Origin: Cyanophora paradoxa
Lineage: Eukaryota > Glaucocystophyceae > Cyanophorales > Cyanophoraceae
DNA length: 64,000 bases
Reading direction: 5' to 3'
Assembly: GCA_004431415.1 (NCBI GenBank)
Contig: QPMI01000395.1
Span: forward strand, 558,001-622,000
Both the position numbers and the translations under genes were made by a program. The notes under the pieces are model-generated. The model saw nothing but the letters and a program-made list of their open reading frames with translations, was not told where the DNA came from and ran no database searches. Below, one piece after another: positions 9,923 to 22,900 of the stretch. How positions within the stretch are numbered: the first letter of the stretch is position 1; every line of letters starts with the position of its first letter.

Positions 9923-12900
9923 CTGACCCGTAATTAACAGCGAGTTAAGTTCATCGAAGCGAGAACATCGAGGCGACATCGATCGCGAGTACACGGGCCG
10001 GGGGCCGGCGGCGATCGCGAGGTATTAAACCAAATTATCGAGCAAATTAAAGGTACCGCGAGTTATGCCATATAAAGACGCAGCCCGCGCCTAATATTGA
10101 TACATTAAACAAACGTCGCGTCTCTCGATTTTTAAATGATAGACGGTAATTAAGGAGGTCGCGGCCGTGGACTCACAGTGAATGATCTGCGGTACGCCGC
10201 CTGATCCCCGTTGAAGAATTCAGCGACGGCGTAGCACTCGATGTAATAGGTCGATTTCCCTTTCTGCGTTTGCGCGCGGGGCCCGGCCCACACCGGCCAC
10301 GGGTCAGTCGGGGTTTTATATAGTTCGAGAAATCAGAGAGGTAGTTCCGAAGTTCTAGTGCGGAGAGTGTAAGCTGTAAGCTTAAGCTGTAAGTGCGCAC
10401 CCGCTCTGCCAGCACTTCCCCCGCGGCCGCACGGGCGGGGACCGTACATGTGCGCTCTGATCCCGAGCTGCGCTTCGATGTGAGGCGAGCGGAGAGCCGC
10501 CCACGCGGGAGAAGCGGGCGCACCGCTGCTGCCCGCAACTGGCGCCGGTCGAGGCTGCGCCGCTGACCGCCGGGGCCGCTCCGGGTGCGGGGGCCGCGCT
10601 CGGGCCCGAGCTCGAAGCGGGCCCGGCCGGTCCGAGCGGCTGGCGTGCCGAATCCGGGGGACTGGCCGCGGCCCCGGCCCCGGCAGCTGCTGCCGGCGCC
10701 TCGCCCCTCTGAGGCGGTAGCGAGGTCCCCGCCTCCCTAAACAAGTTCAGATCAGATCAGATCTGAGGCGACGAAGCGAAAGGCTTGGAGATCGCGGTCC
10801 GCGGGCGCACCCGTTCGAAGCCCGCGCGCCGCCCTCCGCGGCCGCCGCGACGCTCGTGCGCATGCTGAGGACGCTCTGCCGGGCTTGAGATCGTGCGGCT
10901 GCCTGCGCCTGCCTTCGCGCCGCGTTCTTCTCCACCGCACTGCACAAGGAGAACATTCGTGATCAGCGAAATTCCTCAGAAACGTTTGCGGTGCAGGCGT
11001 CCGATGGGGCTGGGGCGAGGAGTGCACGCACTCTGCGATCTTCTCGCGGTTCCTCTCGTACAAGGCCTTGAGATCGGCCAGGCCGCCGGGGTGGTAGGTC
11101 CGGAGGCGCGGGACGACGAACTGGTTCACGTACATAATGTACAGCGACTCGATCGCTGAAGAAGTCGGTTTGCTCAGCAGGCTGACGGCCAGATCGGGGT
11201 CTGTCGCGAGGTTGTATCTGCAAGCGGAGGAAGCGTGGTAAAGGGAGGGCCGACGGCGGGATGATTTAGTTCGCTTCGAAAAGAATGCGAGATTTAGATC
11301 TTGAGACGTCGACGGCCAGTAGCTGGTGCCGGGCCGGGGCGCGCGCACATCAGATCCGTCTTCTCGATGATGGATTTTCCGTAATGGGACAAATGCTTTG
11401 TCTTGAGTTCCTCGACCAACGGGCGCACAGCACGGAACACGGTGCGGGGAATTTGCACGGTCACTACCCCCTGTTCCCGATTCGAACAATCAGCGATGAT
11501 CTCACGACAGATTGGCGACGTCGACGATTATCTCCAATTCGATGAAAATTAAATGTTAGAGTGCACATTATTTCGAACCGAATGCGTGGGCGCTGCAATG
11601 AATGCGACAGAGGCGGCCATTGCATTGTAGGCAAGCGCCACATGCATGAACTAGATCTAGAGCCTATCCGTGTCTCATTATGCATGATCTAGATCTAGAT
11701 CAATCATTGTAAGCAAGCGCTATATGCATCATCTAGATCTAGATCTAGATCTAGATCAATACTCGTGCGCCTCGTGTCCCGTCATCAAGAATCAAAATCG
11801 TTGTGTGGAGGCTAGCTAGAAGCTTTAGGTGATGAAGATCACACTTCAAATGATCATGAATACATATATGTGAAGGTATAAATTGAAAGGCTCGGCCGAA
11901 TATCGCATCACATCATATCACATGCACCGCACTCACCTCGTACGATGCGCGGAACGCCGCCTCATCCCCGTTGAAGAACAAAGCGGTGCCATAAAGGTAG
12001 ATCTGATCGTGCTTTGGTGGCTGCGCGCTGGGCCCGTCACGGCGTGCCCGTCAAGGCGTGCCCATATATATGCCGTGCAGGGCCCGTCATGGCAGGGCTA
12101 TGTGCAACGTGGTCTTAAGCTCGCAATCGACGAGTCCAAGAGCACTAGGGCGGATTCCTATACCCGGAAGGGCGGAGGATGCACGATTGAGCGCGCCTTT
12201 TTGAGGGGGCCGTCCGGCCTCGCCAAATTCGAAGGCGCCGATCCGGCCGCGGGGCCTACGCCTGCGACAGGGCTCGCGGTTGATCGCGAGCTTGACGCGG
12301 CGTCGGCCCGACGGTAATTATAACGGATCCAAGTTCGCGATTGCCAAAAAAAGCGATTCGGACCTTGGACGTCGTCGGCGCCACCCGAGCCCGCCCCCGT
12401 ATCCGTCCCGCGGCCGCCCTCGTTGTCCGAGCCCGACGACGAATTCTCCGCAGCCGTCTCCCTAGAGGCAACGCAAGCAGAGATCGGATCAGAGGTGATA
12501 AATTCGAAGCGAGGCCTGAAGAGCGAGGTCCGCGGGCGCACTCGTTCGGATCGGGCGCGGCTGCCTCCGCGCCCGTCGCCGCGCTCGTGCTGGCGCTGTT
12601 CTTCTGGGCTCGCCTGGCGGCCAGCTCCTGCCTCCGCGCCTCGTTCTTCCCCACCGCGCTGCACGGAACGAACAAATCAAATTCAGAACCAGCCCGATGA
12701 TTCGATTTCGTATCGTCCGATCGGACTGGGGTGGCGAGTGAACGCACGCTGCGATCTTCTCGCGGTTCCTCTCGTAGACGGCCTTGAGCTCGGCCAGGCC
12801 CCCGGGGTGGAAGGTCCGGAGGCGCGGGACGACGAAGTCTTCCGCATACTTAATGTACGATGAGAGACGCTTCTCGGTTTCCTTGTCCATAGAGCTGAGG

Positions 12901-15602
12901 GTCGATTCGCGGTCTGTCGCCAGGTTGTATCTGCGATAAAAGCAAGGAAGGGCCGACATCGATGCGACGAGATGATTGGATTCAAAAAGAAATCGATCGC
13001 GAGAGACGACGGCGGCGGCGGGTTGCGGGGCGCACAGCAGATCCATCATCTCGAGGGAGGATGTCCCGTACTGGGCGATGTGCACCGGCCTGACTTCCTC
13101 GAGCAGCGGCCGCACTGTGATAAAGATGACCCGCGGTATATTCCCGGGAACTTTGCGCTGTCCCCGATACCATAAAATCAGAGAGAACAATATGATATAA
13201 CGTGAGAACCTTAAAGTTTATGGGCACTAGATGTGTATGGGAACTTCGGCAATGATCAAAAGACACATGTACAATTATAATATATAAATATATAAAGAAT
13301 AATAATGCGATGGATCTCGCACGTGATATCATAGGCACTCTTAGATACTCTTAGGAGAAACTCTTAGCAAGCACATGCTCATGCATGTGTCAAGGTATAG
13401 AGGCTCGGCCGAATATTACATCACATCACGTCACATATATAAATCGCACTCACCTCGTACGATGCGCGGAACGCCGCCTCATCCCCGTTGAAGAATAAAT
13501 CGATACCCCGTCCCTGAGATTCGACTTGCTTGCGATGGGTGAGCTTCGGCGCTTTCGGGGCCGGGGCATCCGAAGAGCCGCTCGAGCTCGAGCTCGACGA
13601 GGAGCTCCCGGCGGCTGTATCCCTTGAGATCGCGCAGAAGAACCAGTCAGAGGAGCGAGGCTTGCAATTGCAATTGATCATAAAGAGCGGGGTCTTTGGG
13701 CGCACTCGTTTGAAGCCTGCGCGCCCCTTTCCTTCGCCGCACTCTTGAGAGCTCGCTTGGCAGCCAGCTCCTGCTGGCGCGCAGCGTTTCTTTCCACCAC
13801 GCTGCACGGAAAGAATGACATCATATCAGCCCGATGCTTCAGATTTGAAAAAGAATTCTATAACTGATCGCCGGCCGGGACGTACGCTGCAACCTTCTCG
13901 CGGTTCTTTTCGTAGACGGCCTTGAGCTCGGCGGGGCCGCCGGGCGCGGGGTAGCGCGACTGGAGGCGTGGGATGATGTGCTTGTCTGTGTACATCATGT
14001 ACACTGCGAGGCGCGTTGCAGTCGCCTCGTCCATCGAGCTCAGGGTCGATTCCCGGTCTGTAGCAAGGTTGTATCTGCGAGGAATTTACTTCAAAGCATG
14101 CGCAGTGGAAGGCCATCATGATCAAATGGATTGCCAAGTTGCTTCGAAATTTAAAGGATTCGAGGGACGACCGCGGGGCTCACATCAGATCCATCATCTC
14201 GAGCGTGGCTTTTCCGAAACTAGTAAGACTCTGTGACTTGACTTCCTCGAGCAGCGGGCGCGCTGCGGCAAAAAGGGTCCGAGGGATGCGTGTGCTCACT
14301 ACGCCCTGTCCCCGATCCGATAAATCAGAGAAAACCTCCTGACAAGTTGCAAGAGCACGAGCGCTGGTTATAGCTCTGGATGCACAATGCATTTGTAAAT
14401 GAAGATTGCGATGGACTTCGCACGTTGAATTAATTCATATTAAAGGAGATACTCTTAGCATGCACCTTGCTCATGCACGTGTCACTTAATTAATTAGAAA
14501 TCTTTCGGTTACAGACTAGAAATCACTTAATTAGAATGCACAAGTACTAGTGCCATTATTCACCAACAATAGAGATAATTAATATTGCACTCACTTCATA
14601 TGATCTGAGGTACGCCGCCTCATCCCCGTCGAAGAATAAGGCAGTGCCGTAAGAATCGACGTAGTCGCGCGAGACACCTTTCTGCGTTTGCGCGTGGGCA
14701 CGGGCACCGGGCCGGGAGCCCATGCGGGGCGGGTGTATCAGGAGAGTCGAAGAACAAGATTTATAGGGGCCGCGCGCAGGCTGCAGCAGCACGCCGTGTG
14801 ACGCGCACCTTAGGCTTCTCGCGGGGAGTCTTCCGCTCCCCATCGCAACGTCGACGCTTCGAAGGCTTGGGGGCTGATACTGCTGCTGATGCTGATGCTG
14901 CTGCTGACGACGATGCCGCTGCCGCTGCCGGCCGCTCCGCGTCCGGGGCGACGACGGAAGCAGCTGCCGCCTGCGCCGTCTGCTCGTCCTGCAGCTCCTC
15001 GCGCATCAAGCCGATGATGGGCGCGAAGCGTGGGTCGGCCTCCAGCCGCTCGCGCCTGGGGACCCTCTCCCCGCGCTCCAGCGCCAGGAAGAACAGTGCG
15101 TCGCAGACGAGCGCGTGCCCGCGGCTCTCCAGCCGCAGGTGCTCCTCCAGCGCGCCCTTCACCGCCTGCGCACGACGCCGCGCGCGCCGGCGTGAGCGGA
15201 CTCGCGAGGCTGCGCGTGAGGGAGCTCGGGCGAGCGCGCCTCGTCCGTGGCGAGCTGTTTGAAGACGCCGGGCGCCCGCAGCTGGAGGATCGCAAGATCC
15301 TCCGCCGGCACCGACCCCGGAGCTCCCGCCTTCTGCAGGATCTCTCGCGCTAGGAAGCTGCGAATGCCGGAAGTCGCCACGGCGCCATATGCATATGCAT
15401 GGCCAGCTGCAGCTGCAGCCGGCGCAGCGGCCGCGGCCGCGCCCGGAAACTTGCTCGCGCCGGACACGAGCCGGTCGAGGGCCGTGACCGCAGCTGGACT
15501 CTGGTTCGAGCTCTCCTCAGCCTCGGCGCGGGCGGCGAGAATCCGGAGCCGCAGCGCCTCAGTTACCCCAAAGCGGTAACTGACGGTCACTGCGGCGGCC
15601 AT
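9765..15602 (-). CDS. M1: modular four-repeat protein, 3'-truncated copy
   Basis: Function unknown. Exons in order: N-terminal 15602-15240; 15165-14809; 14780-14595; then module exons A 14305-14184, B 14074-13886, C 13801-13706, linker+D 13622-13454; A 13157-13036, B 12930-12748, C 12658-12542, linker from 12461, D 12020-11937; A 11470-11349, B 11217-11032, C 10939-10811, linker from 10736, D ending 10177; A4 9922-9765. Intron 1 (15166-15239) is GC-AG and intron 2 (14781-14808) is 28 nt. The N-terminus starts MAAAVTVSYRFGVTEAL and has Ala-rich tracts. Conserved features: A carries RPLLEEV...SLEMMDL, B carries VPRL.T.HPGGLAELKA and NREKIAA, C is a basic helix, and D ends FFNGDEAAFRASYE. Unlike M2, no B4, C4 or C-terminal exons were found to the left, so M1 is probably truncated. 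Confidence 0.65.
10177..11470 (-). repeat. M1 module 3
   Basis: Exon A 122 nt, B 186 nt, C about 129 nt, an Ala/Pro/Gly-rich linker beginning at 10736, and a D exon carrying EFFNGDQAAYRRSF. The linker closely matches that of M2 module 3 (from 20250). Confidence 0.75.
11937..13157 (-). repeat. M1 module 2
   Basis: Exon A 122 nt, B 183 nt, C 117 nt, a Ser/Gly/Asp-rich linker split by an intron, and D at 12020-11937. The same exon sizes (122, 183, 117) occur in M2 module 2. Confidence 0.75.
13454..14305 (-). repeat. M1 module 1 (A-B-C-linker/D)
   Basis: Exon A 122 nt, B 189 nt, C 96 nt, and a fused linker/D exon of 169 nt with a Ser run. It corresponds exon for exon to M2 module 1, including the 189-nt B exon. 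Confidence 0.75.
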
Positions 15603-15715
15603 GGATACGGGGGCGAGGCGCTCAGCTGCCGCTGCAGTTCTCTGTCATCGCTAGTCGGTGTCGACGGCCCCTAACTGCCGCTGGTGCTAGCGAACCCGAA
15701 TTGTCGTACCCCAGG
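15603..15715 (-). promoter_or_regulatory. conserved upstream region of M1
   Basis: The sequence immediately upstream of the M1 start is close to identical to that upstream of M2 (24793-24905). It then diverges into short GC-rich palindromic repeats. Conservation just 5' of the ATG suggests 5'UTR and core promoter. No TATA box is evident. Confidence 0.4.
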
Positions 15716-16150
15716 CGGGCGTCTGGTTTGAGGCCGCTGCGCATGCGCATGCTTCGAATTCGTTGCGGCGCCCTGCGCCGCGCCACCGCTCGGCCACGCG
15801 AGCGGCCGGGCCGCCTCCGCTCGGCCACGCGAGCCCGCGCCTATAGCTAGGCCTGCGCATGCATCCGGCCGCGGCCGCAGCGGCGCGCCGGCGCCGCGCG
15901 CTCGGCCAGCCCTGCAGCCTAGGTCTAAATCTAGATCTAGCTATATATAGATCTGCGCGCGCGCACGCAGGCGCGCCGCTCCAGGTCTAGATCTGGGCGC
16001 GCGCCGGCGCCCGCGGCGCCGGCCGGCCCTAGCCTGCAGCAGCTGAGTCAAGTCCCGGCCCGCAGGTCTATGGCTAGCCCTAGTAAATCTTAATCTGTTC
16101 CATCGGACGTATGCATCAATATCCGCCCAGAAAGCTGCAGCCAATAAGCT

Positions 16151-16984
16151 AAGCCCGAGCCCGAGGGGAAGGCCTATAGCTAGCCGTGCACGTAGGGGCA
16201 TCGCCGCGGCGCCAGGGGAGGGGGGGGGGAAGGCCGAGGCTGGGTAAGCCGCAGCTGCAGCGGCGGCGGATCGGAGGCGGGCGGGCGGGCCCGGGATGCC
16301 GCCTGGCAGGTGCTGGGCCCGGCGGTCCCGGCCTCGATCGGGGCGCCGCGCCGGCCTCAAGCTCGGGGCGCCGCCCCGGCGGGCGCACGGGCCAGGCGGC
16401 GCCTCCACCCGCCCGCCCCGCGCCAGCCCCTCTTAAGCAGGCCTTGAGGCTGCGGATGAACCCGGGAGGGGGGGAGGGGTGGGGAGTCGGGGAGTTGCGG
16501 ATCGATGGAGGTGGGTGGGGAGGGTGGGTGGGGAGGGGGGGGGGGGGGGGGAAGGGGGGGGAGGTGGGAGGGCGGGGAGGGGGGGCCGGCAGGGGGGGGG
16601 AAGGGGGGGGGAAGGGGAGGGGGGGAAGGACGTGTCGGGGCGGGGGGGGGCGGGACAGGGGGGTACATGGTTGGGGGTGGAGGGGTAGGGATCTGGGTTC
16701 GGGAAGTACGCGTGCCGGCCCTGCCGAAATGCTGCCCTCGAAATTCAGGTGCGGCCACTCGAGATCGCGGCGAGCGCCGGCGCCGGGGAGCCCACTCCGA
16801 GGCTCGGCGATGCGGCGAAGGCGGGTGGTCGCACCCGGCTCGCTCGCCCGCGAGCGTTCAGAAGCCGGGTCCGGGCCCGCGGCCGGGGTACGGGATCGAA
16901 GCAACGGCGTTCCACGGCTTGAGACCCCCCGAGGACTCGTCCCAGAACTCGGCCCCCTGCGCCCCGCATCGGACCGGAGGCTAG
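16151..16984 (-). other. C-rich (minus) low-complexity region at the 3' end of M2
   Basis: On the plus strand this is dominated by G runs (about 16.45-16.68 kb), so it is C-rich on the minus strand, as intronic sequence is in other genes here. It probably holds the last introns and the terminal exon or 3'UTR of M2, but I could not place exons. The long Pro-rich open frames across it are low-complexity artefacts. Confidence 0.4.
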
Positions 16985-19900
16985 GTTGCTGTGCGGCGTA
17001 TGCGTCGATATTAAAAGCTCGGCTCACGTAGGTGGTGAGGACGAATTCGCGGATCAGGTGCTTCACCAAGCCCAGGTCGACCTTCCCCGCCTGGATCCTG
17101 CGCGAGTTGAATTAAAACTTGACATGGATCCTGCGCGAGGAAGGGCGGCGCTGACATTGCGGTGGTGAGGGCGAGGCGCTGCTCGGCGACCTTGGCCGTC
17201 ACCTCCTGGTACCGCTCCCACACCGACGGCCCGCTCACCACGGGCGGGGGCGGGGGCGGCAGGGCCCGCACGGCCGCGGCCCCCGGCCCCGCAGCGACTC
17301 CGGCCGTGCCCGCGCGATTCGAGCTGCGCTTTGCTGTGAGGCGGGCGAGCTTGGGGGCGGGCGGGCGCGCGTGCGTGAGGGGCGGGCGCACTGCTGCTGC
17401 GCGTGATGCCTGTGGCCGGGGCCGGTCGCGGCGTTCAGGTTGGCCAACGGGACCGCTCCGGAGACCGCTCCGGTCGCGGCGTAGACCGCTGGGACCGCTC
17501 CGGAAGCCATTCCGGGAATTCCTCCGGAAATTGCGCCCATGCTCGAGCTCGCGACTGCAGCCGGCGCGCACCCGGCTGCGAAGACTGCTCCGGGGAACGC
17601 TCCGGGCACGGCGCTCGCGCTCGAGCTGTAGCTCGCGATCGGCGCCCCCCCGAACGGTTCGGGGGCCCTGGGGGCGCCCGGGGGAGACGGCCAGGGCGGG
17701 GCGGAGCTCCGGGGGGCGAGCCCTGCGCCGCGGCCCGCGCCGCCCTCGTCGCTCGAGCTCGACGACGAGCTCGAGATCCACGAGTGCATTTCCCTGAGAA
17801 TGATAATAATATTACCGATCAGGTCCAGAAGAATGAAAGAACCGGAGGGCGCGGCGCACTCGTACGCGTTCGACCACGGGAGGAGGTCGGGCCCCGGGGC
17901 CCCCGGCGCCGGCCCGCCCTGCAGGGGCACGGGCCCGGCGGCGCCCCCCGCGCCGATGTTCTTCTGGCGCGCCCGCTCGGCCAGGAACACCTGCCGAGAG
18001 ATAGCGCAAGCTTAAGGTGCCACGTGTACGGTGGCTTATAATTACGCGTGCCCTGTCATTAAGGACTTTCATCGTGAGAATCTTAAATTGATAGCAGGTA
18101 CAAGGCCTGGCCATAGGGCTGGTCATCAAATTGAATCCCGTCACACCTAAGGTACCTTCTATAATTGAGCTATACGCCGCCGCCGCTTCTAGAACGGGAG
18201 CACGCCTAGCGCATCCGCTAAACCCGCAAGGGATCTAAATTCCTCGCTTGTGCGCGGTGTGGTCATCAAATTGCTCGGGCAAGAGCACCTGCCTGCGCCC
18301 CTCGTTCTTCGCCACCGCCCTGCGCGCGAGAGCGGAAAGAATATTAATGAATGAATGAATTCGCATCCACGGCGGCCGTCGGTCCGACGCTTCGCTTGAG
18401 ATCTAAAGCTCCCATATATATGCATGGCAGCCGTCCAAACAGGCAGCGGCGACGCGTGGGGTACGCGCACTCTACAACCTTCTCGCGGTTCCTCTCGTAC
18501 ACGGCCTTGAGCTCGGCCAGGCCGCCGGGGTAGCGGGTCTGGAGGCGCGGCACGATGTGCTTCTCTGCGTACTGGATGTACTTGGGGTCCAGCATCTGCT
18601 CCAGGCGCATCGCGGTAACCCCGTCGACCACGCAGAGCGCCGGCTCGTGCCTAACCGCCAGGTGGTACCTGCGCATGCAGCGACCAAGTGAGGCGCGGCG
18701 CGGGAGGCTTGGATCGGGCTGGCGACGCGGCTGCATTTTCTCACTAAAGCCTCGGCGCGGTCGATATATATACATAAATACGACGCGACAGCTGGCGCTA
18801 GCGCTAAAGTTGGAGCTTAATATTAATATGGACCGGAGGTGGAGGGGGCCGGGCGCACAGGAGGTCCAGAAGGCCGAGGGCGGCCCTCATGAGGTCCATT
18901 ATATAATTAACTCGCTTAAGCTATTTTTTGAAGCTATATATATATATAGATTATCTAACTATCTCATTATCTTATAAGCGGGCACTACAACTCATTATCC
19001 TATAAGCGGTCGCTGTATCTCATTGAATTATCGTTAGGGGGCGCACATGAGGTCCAGGTGGTCGAGGGAGGGCTTCGCGAGCCGGCAGACGTGCTTCCGC
19101 GAGGCTTCGACGTCGACGAGGAGGAGGCGCGCCGCGCGGAAAAGGTGGCACGCGGTGCCCAGGCCGGCCTCCCACGGCGGCCGCTTCTGGCCCGGCGGAA
19201 CGAACCGGCCCTGCCAAACGGTCGATCCCGATCCGCCCACGGTGCAGCGCGGTCGGAGATCGATATCGAGAGAACTATCGCGGCGATTACCGTAGTACTA
19301 GTGCACGGGCGGCGCCGGCAACAGGTACCACACGCAATGCCGTACAACGAAGGCTAGCTCGCTTCTAAGCAAACTCGCTATACATTAAATATTGGAAGGG
19401 GCGCCCAATACATTAATCAAAGGTCGCGTCGCTCGATTTTAAATCATAGAGTGAAATCGAGGAGGCCGCGGCCGTGCACTAGTACTCACATTGAATGAAT
19501 TGCGGAAGGCCGTCTCATCCCCGTTGAAGAATTCGGCGACGGCGTAAGCCTGGGTGTGATAATCCCCGGACCCTTTCTGCGTTTGCGCGCGGGGCCCGGC
19601 CCACACCGGATCAGCCGGGTTATCAGTTCGAGGAATCAAAGATAACATAGTCAAGGCTAGTTAAGTAAAGGCCGACGCCAGGGCTGGTGCAGAGACTGCA
19701 TCTAGATCTAGATCTGCACGTGCGGCTGCAAACTTTTGATCATGAAGAGACGCACCCTCTCTGCTAGTGTTTGCCCCACAGGCCCAGGGGGGAGGCGTCG
19801 ACGCGATCCCGAACTGCGCTTCGATCCCGATCGGGAACTGCGCATGCGCTCCGATGTGAGGCGAGCGGAGAGCCGCCCACGCGGGAGGAACGGGCGCACC

Positions 19901-22900
19901 GCTGCTGCCCGTGAACGGTGCCGGCCGAGGCTGCGCCGCTGACCGCCGGGGCCGCTCGGGGGATCACGCTTGCGCTCGCGACCGCTGTCAAAGCAGGCCC
20001 GGCCGGTCCGGAGGTCCGGAGGGCGTCCGGCGGAGGCGGCCAAAGCTGCTGGCTGTAGTAGGGGCCGGCCGCGCCGCTGACCGCCGGGGCCGCTCCGTGT
20101 GCGGGGGCCGCGCTCGGGCCCGAGCTCGAAGCGGGCCCGGCCGGTCCGAGCGGCTGGCGTGCCGAATCCGGGGGACTGGCCGCGGCCGCGGCCCCGGCAG
20201 CTGCTGCCGGCGCCTCGCCCCTCTGAGGCGGTAGCGAGGTCCCCGCCTCCCTAAACAAGTTCAGATCAGATCAGATCTGAGGCGACGAAGCGAAAGGCTT
20301 GGAGATCGCGGTCCGCGGGCGCACCCGTTGGAAGCCTGCGCGCCGCCCTCCGCGGCCACCGCGACGCTCGTGCGCATGCTGAGGACGCTCTGCCGGGCTT
20401 GAGATCGTGCGGCCGCCTGCACTTGCCTTCGCGCCGCGTTCTTCTCCACCGCACTGCACAAGGAGAACATTCGTGATCAGCCCGATGCTTCAGAATCGTT
20501 AACGGTGCAGGCATCCATGGCCATCTACTAGCTAGTACTAGGCGAGATCGGTATGGCGCGTTGCACGCACGCTGCGATCTTCTCGCGGTTCCTCTCGTAC
20601 AAAGCCTTGAGATCGGCCAGGCCGCCGGGGTGGTAGGCCCGGAGGCGCGGGACGACGAACTGGTTCGCGTACATTGTGTACAGTGACTCGTTCACCGAAG
20701 TCGGCTTGCTCAGCAGGCTGGAGGCCAGATCGGGGTCTGTCGTCAGGTTGTATCTGCAAGCGAAGGAAGCTTGGTCAAGGGAGGGCCGACGGCGGGATGA
20801 TTTCCTTTGCTTCGAAAAGTATGCAAGATCGAGAGACGCTGACAGCCGACCGCGGGGGCCGGGCCGGGGCGCACGCACATCAGATCCGTCTTTTCAAGGA
20901 GGGATTTCCCGTAGTGGGCCAAGTGCGGTGTCCTGACTTCCTCGACCAACGGGCGCACGGCGCGGAACACTTGGCGGGGGATGTCCACGGTCACCACCCC
21001 CTGTTCCCGATTAGAGCAATTAATCAGCGATAATCTCGTGACGGATGGCGACGATAATATCCAATTCGATGAAAATTAAATGTTAGAGTGCACATTATTT
21101 CGAAGCGAGTGCGTGGGCGCTGCAATGAATGCGACAGAGGCGGCCATTGCATTGTAGGCAAGCGCCATATGCATGCTCTAGATCTAGATCTAGAATCTAC
21201 CCGTCTCACAATATTTTAATGAGCCGCGCGCCGTGTGCCTCGTCTTTGAAAATCGAAATCGTCGCGTCGAGCTCTAGACTAGCTTTAGCTAGGAGGCCGC
21301 GGCCGTGCACTCACCTCAAATGATTTGCGGAAAGCCGCCTCATCCCCGTTGAAGAATAAAGCGGTGCCGTAAGCGTAGGTCGGCCGGTCCGACTTGTGTT
21401 TTGGCTGCGCGCAGGGCTCGTCACGGCGTCCCTATCGGCAAATTCGAGAGCACTAGGAGGCCTAGGGGCGGAGAGTGCCTTTATTATTATTTATTACGGA
21501 TTTATTACGGGACGCGCCTTTTTGAGGGGACCGTCCGGCCCCGCCGAATTCGAAGGAACCGATCCGGCCGTGGGGCCTACGCCTGCGACAGGGCTCGCGG
21601 TTGATCGCGAGCTCGACGCGACCCGACAGTAAAGGATCTGCAGCTGGATTCGCGATCGCGTTTCGGACCTTGGACGTCGGCGGCGCCACCCGAGCCCGCG
21701 GGCGCGCCCCCCGCACCCGCCCGGGCCCCGCGGCCGCCCTCGTCGTCGCCCGAGCCCGACGACGAGCCCCCCGCAGCCGTCTCCCTAGAGGCAACGCAAG
21801 CAGAGATCGCATCAGAGGCAACGAAGCGAGGCCTGAGCATGAAGAGCGAGGTCCGCGGGCGCACTCGTTCGGATCGGGCGCGCCTGCCTCCGCGCCCGTT
21901 GCCACGCTCGTGCTGGCGCTGTTCTTCTGGGCTCGCCTGGCGGCCAGCTCCTGCCTGCGCGCCTCGTTCTTCCCCACCGCGCTGCACGGAACGGAAAATA
22001 TTAACTAAAGTGCAGGACCAGCCCAATATTCATGCTTCAATTTTGCATCGTCCGATCGGGGTGGGGCGACGTGTGCACGCACGCTGCGATCTTCTCGCGG
22101 TTCTTCTCGAACACGGCCTTCAGCTCGGCCAGGCCGCCGGGGTGGTAGGTCTGGAGACGCGGGACGACAAAATCGTCCGCATACTTAATGTACTGTGAGA
22201 GGCGCTTCTCGGTTTCCTTGTCCATCGAGCTGAGGGCCGATTCGCGGTTTGTCGCCAAGTTGTATCTGCGAGAGACGAAATCAAAAAGAATTTGAGAGAC
22301 AGCAGCGGGCGCACAGCAGATCCATCATCTCGAGGGAGGATGTCCCGTACTGAGCGATGTGCACCGGCCTCACTTCCTCGAGCAGCGGCCGCACTGTGAT
22401 GAAGACCGCCCGCGGGATGTTCCCGGGGATCTTGTGCTGTCCTCGATGCCATATATAGAATCAGCGAGAATTCGAATATCGTGAAAACCTTAAAAGTTTA
22501 TGATCATAGGCACTAGATGTGAATGGGAATGGGAAGAATATTAATGCGATCGATCTCGCACGTGATAACGATATCGAAGGAGAAACTCTAAGCAAGCACA
22601 TGCTCATCAATGTGTCAAGGTATAAAGGCACTCGGCCGAATATCACATGCACCGCGCTCACCTCGTACGATGCGCGGAACGCCGCCTCATCCCCGCCGAA
22701 GAATAAATCGATACCCTGAGATTCGACTTGCTTGCGATGGGTGAGCTTCGGCGCTTTCGGGGCCGGGGCATCCGAAGAGCCGCTCGAGCTCGACGAGGAG
22801 CTCCCGGCGGCTGTATCCCTTGAGATCGCGCAGAAGAATCAATCAGAGAAGCGAGGCTTGCAATTGCAATTGATCATAAAGAGCGGGGTCTTTGGGCGCA

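Larger units (their letters stand above)
9540..16150. repeat. segmental duplication, left copy
   Basis: This block matches 18940-25440 in order and orientation. Landmarks: the cluster around GCGGGCACTAC at 9550 and 18978, the M1/M2 exons (start codons at 15602 and 24792), about 110 bp upstream of the start codons, and a diverged AT-rich tail ending near a CATCAATAT word at 16.11 and 25.41 kb. The offset drifts from about 9.4 kb on the left to 9.2 kb on the right because introns have gained or lost sequence. Exon positions are strongly conserved, introns less so. Confidence 0.8.
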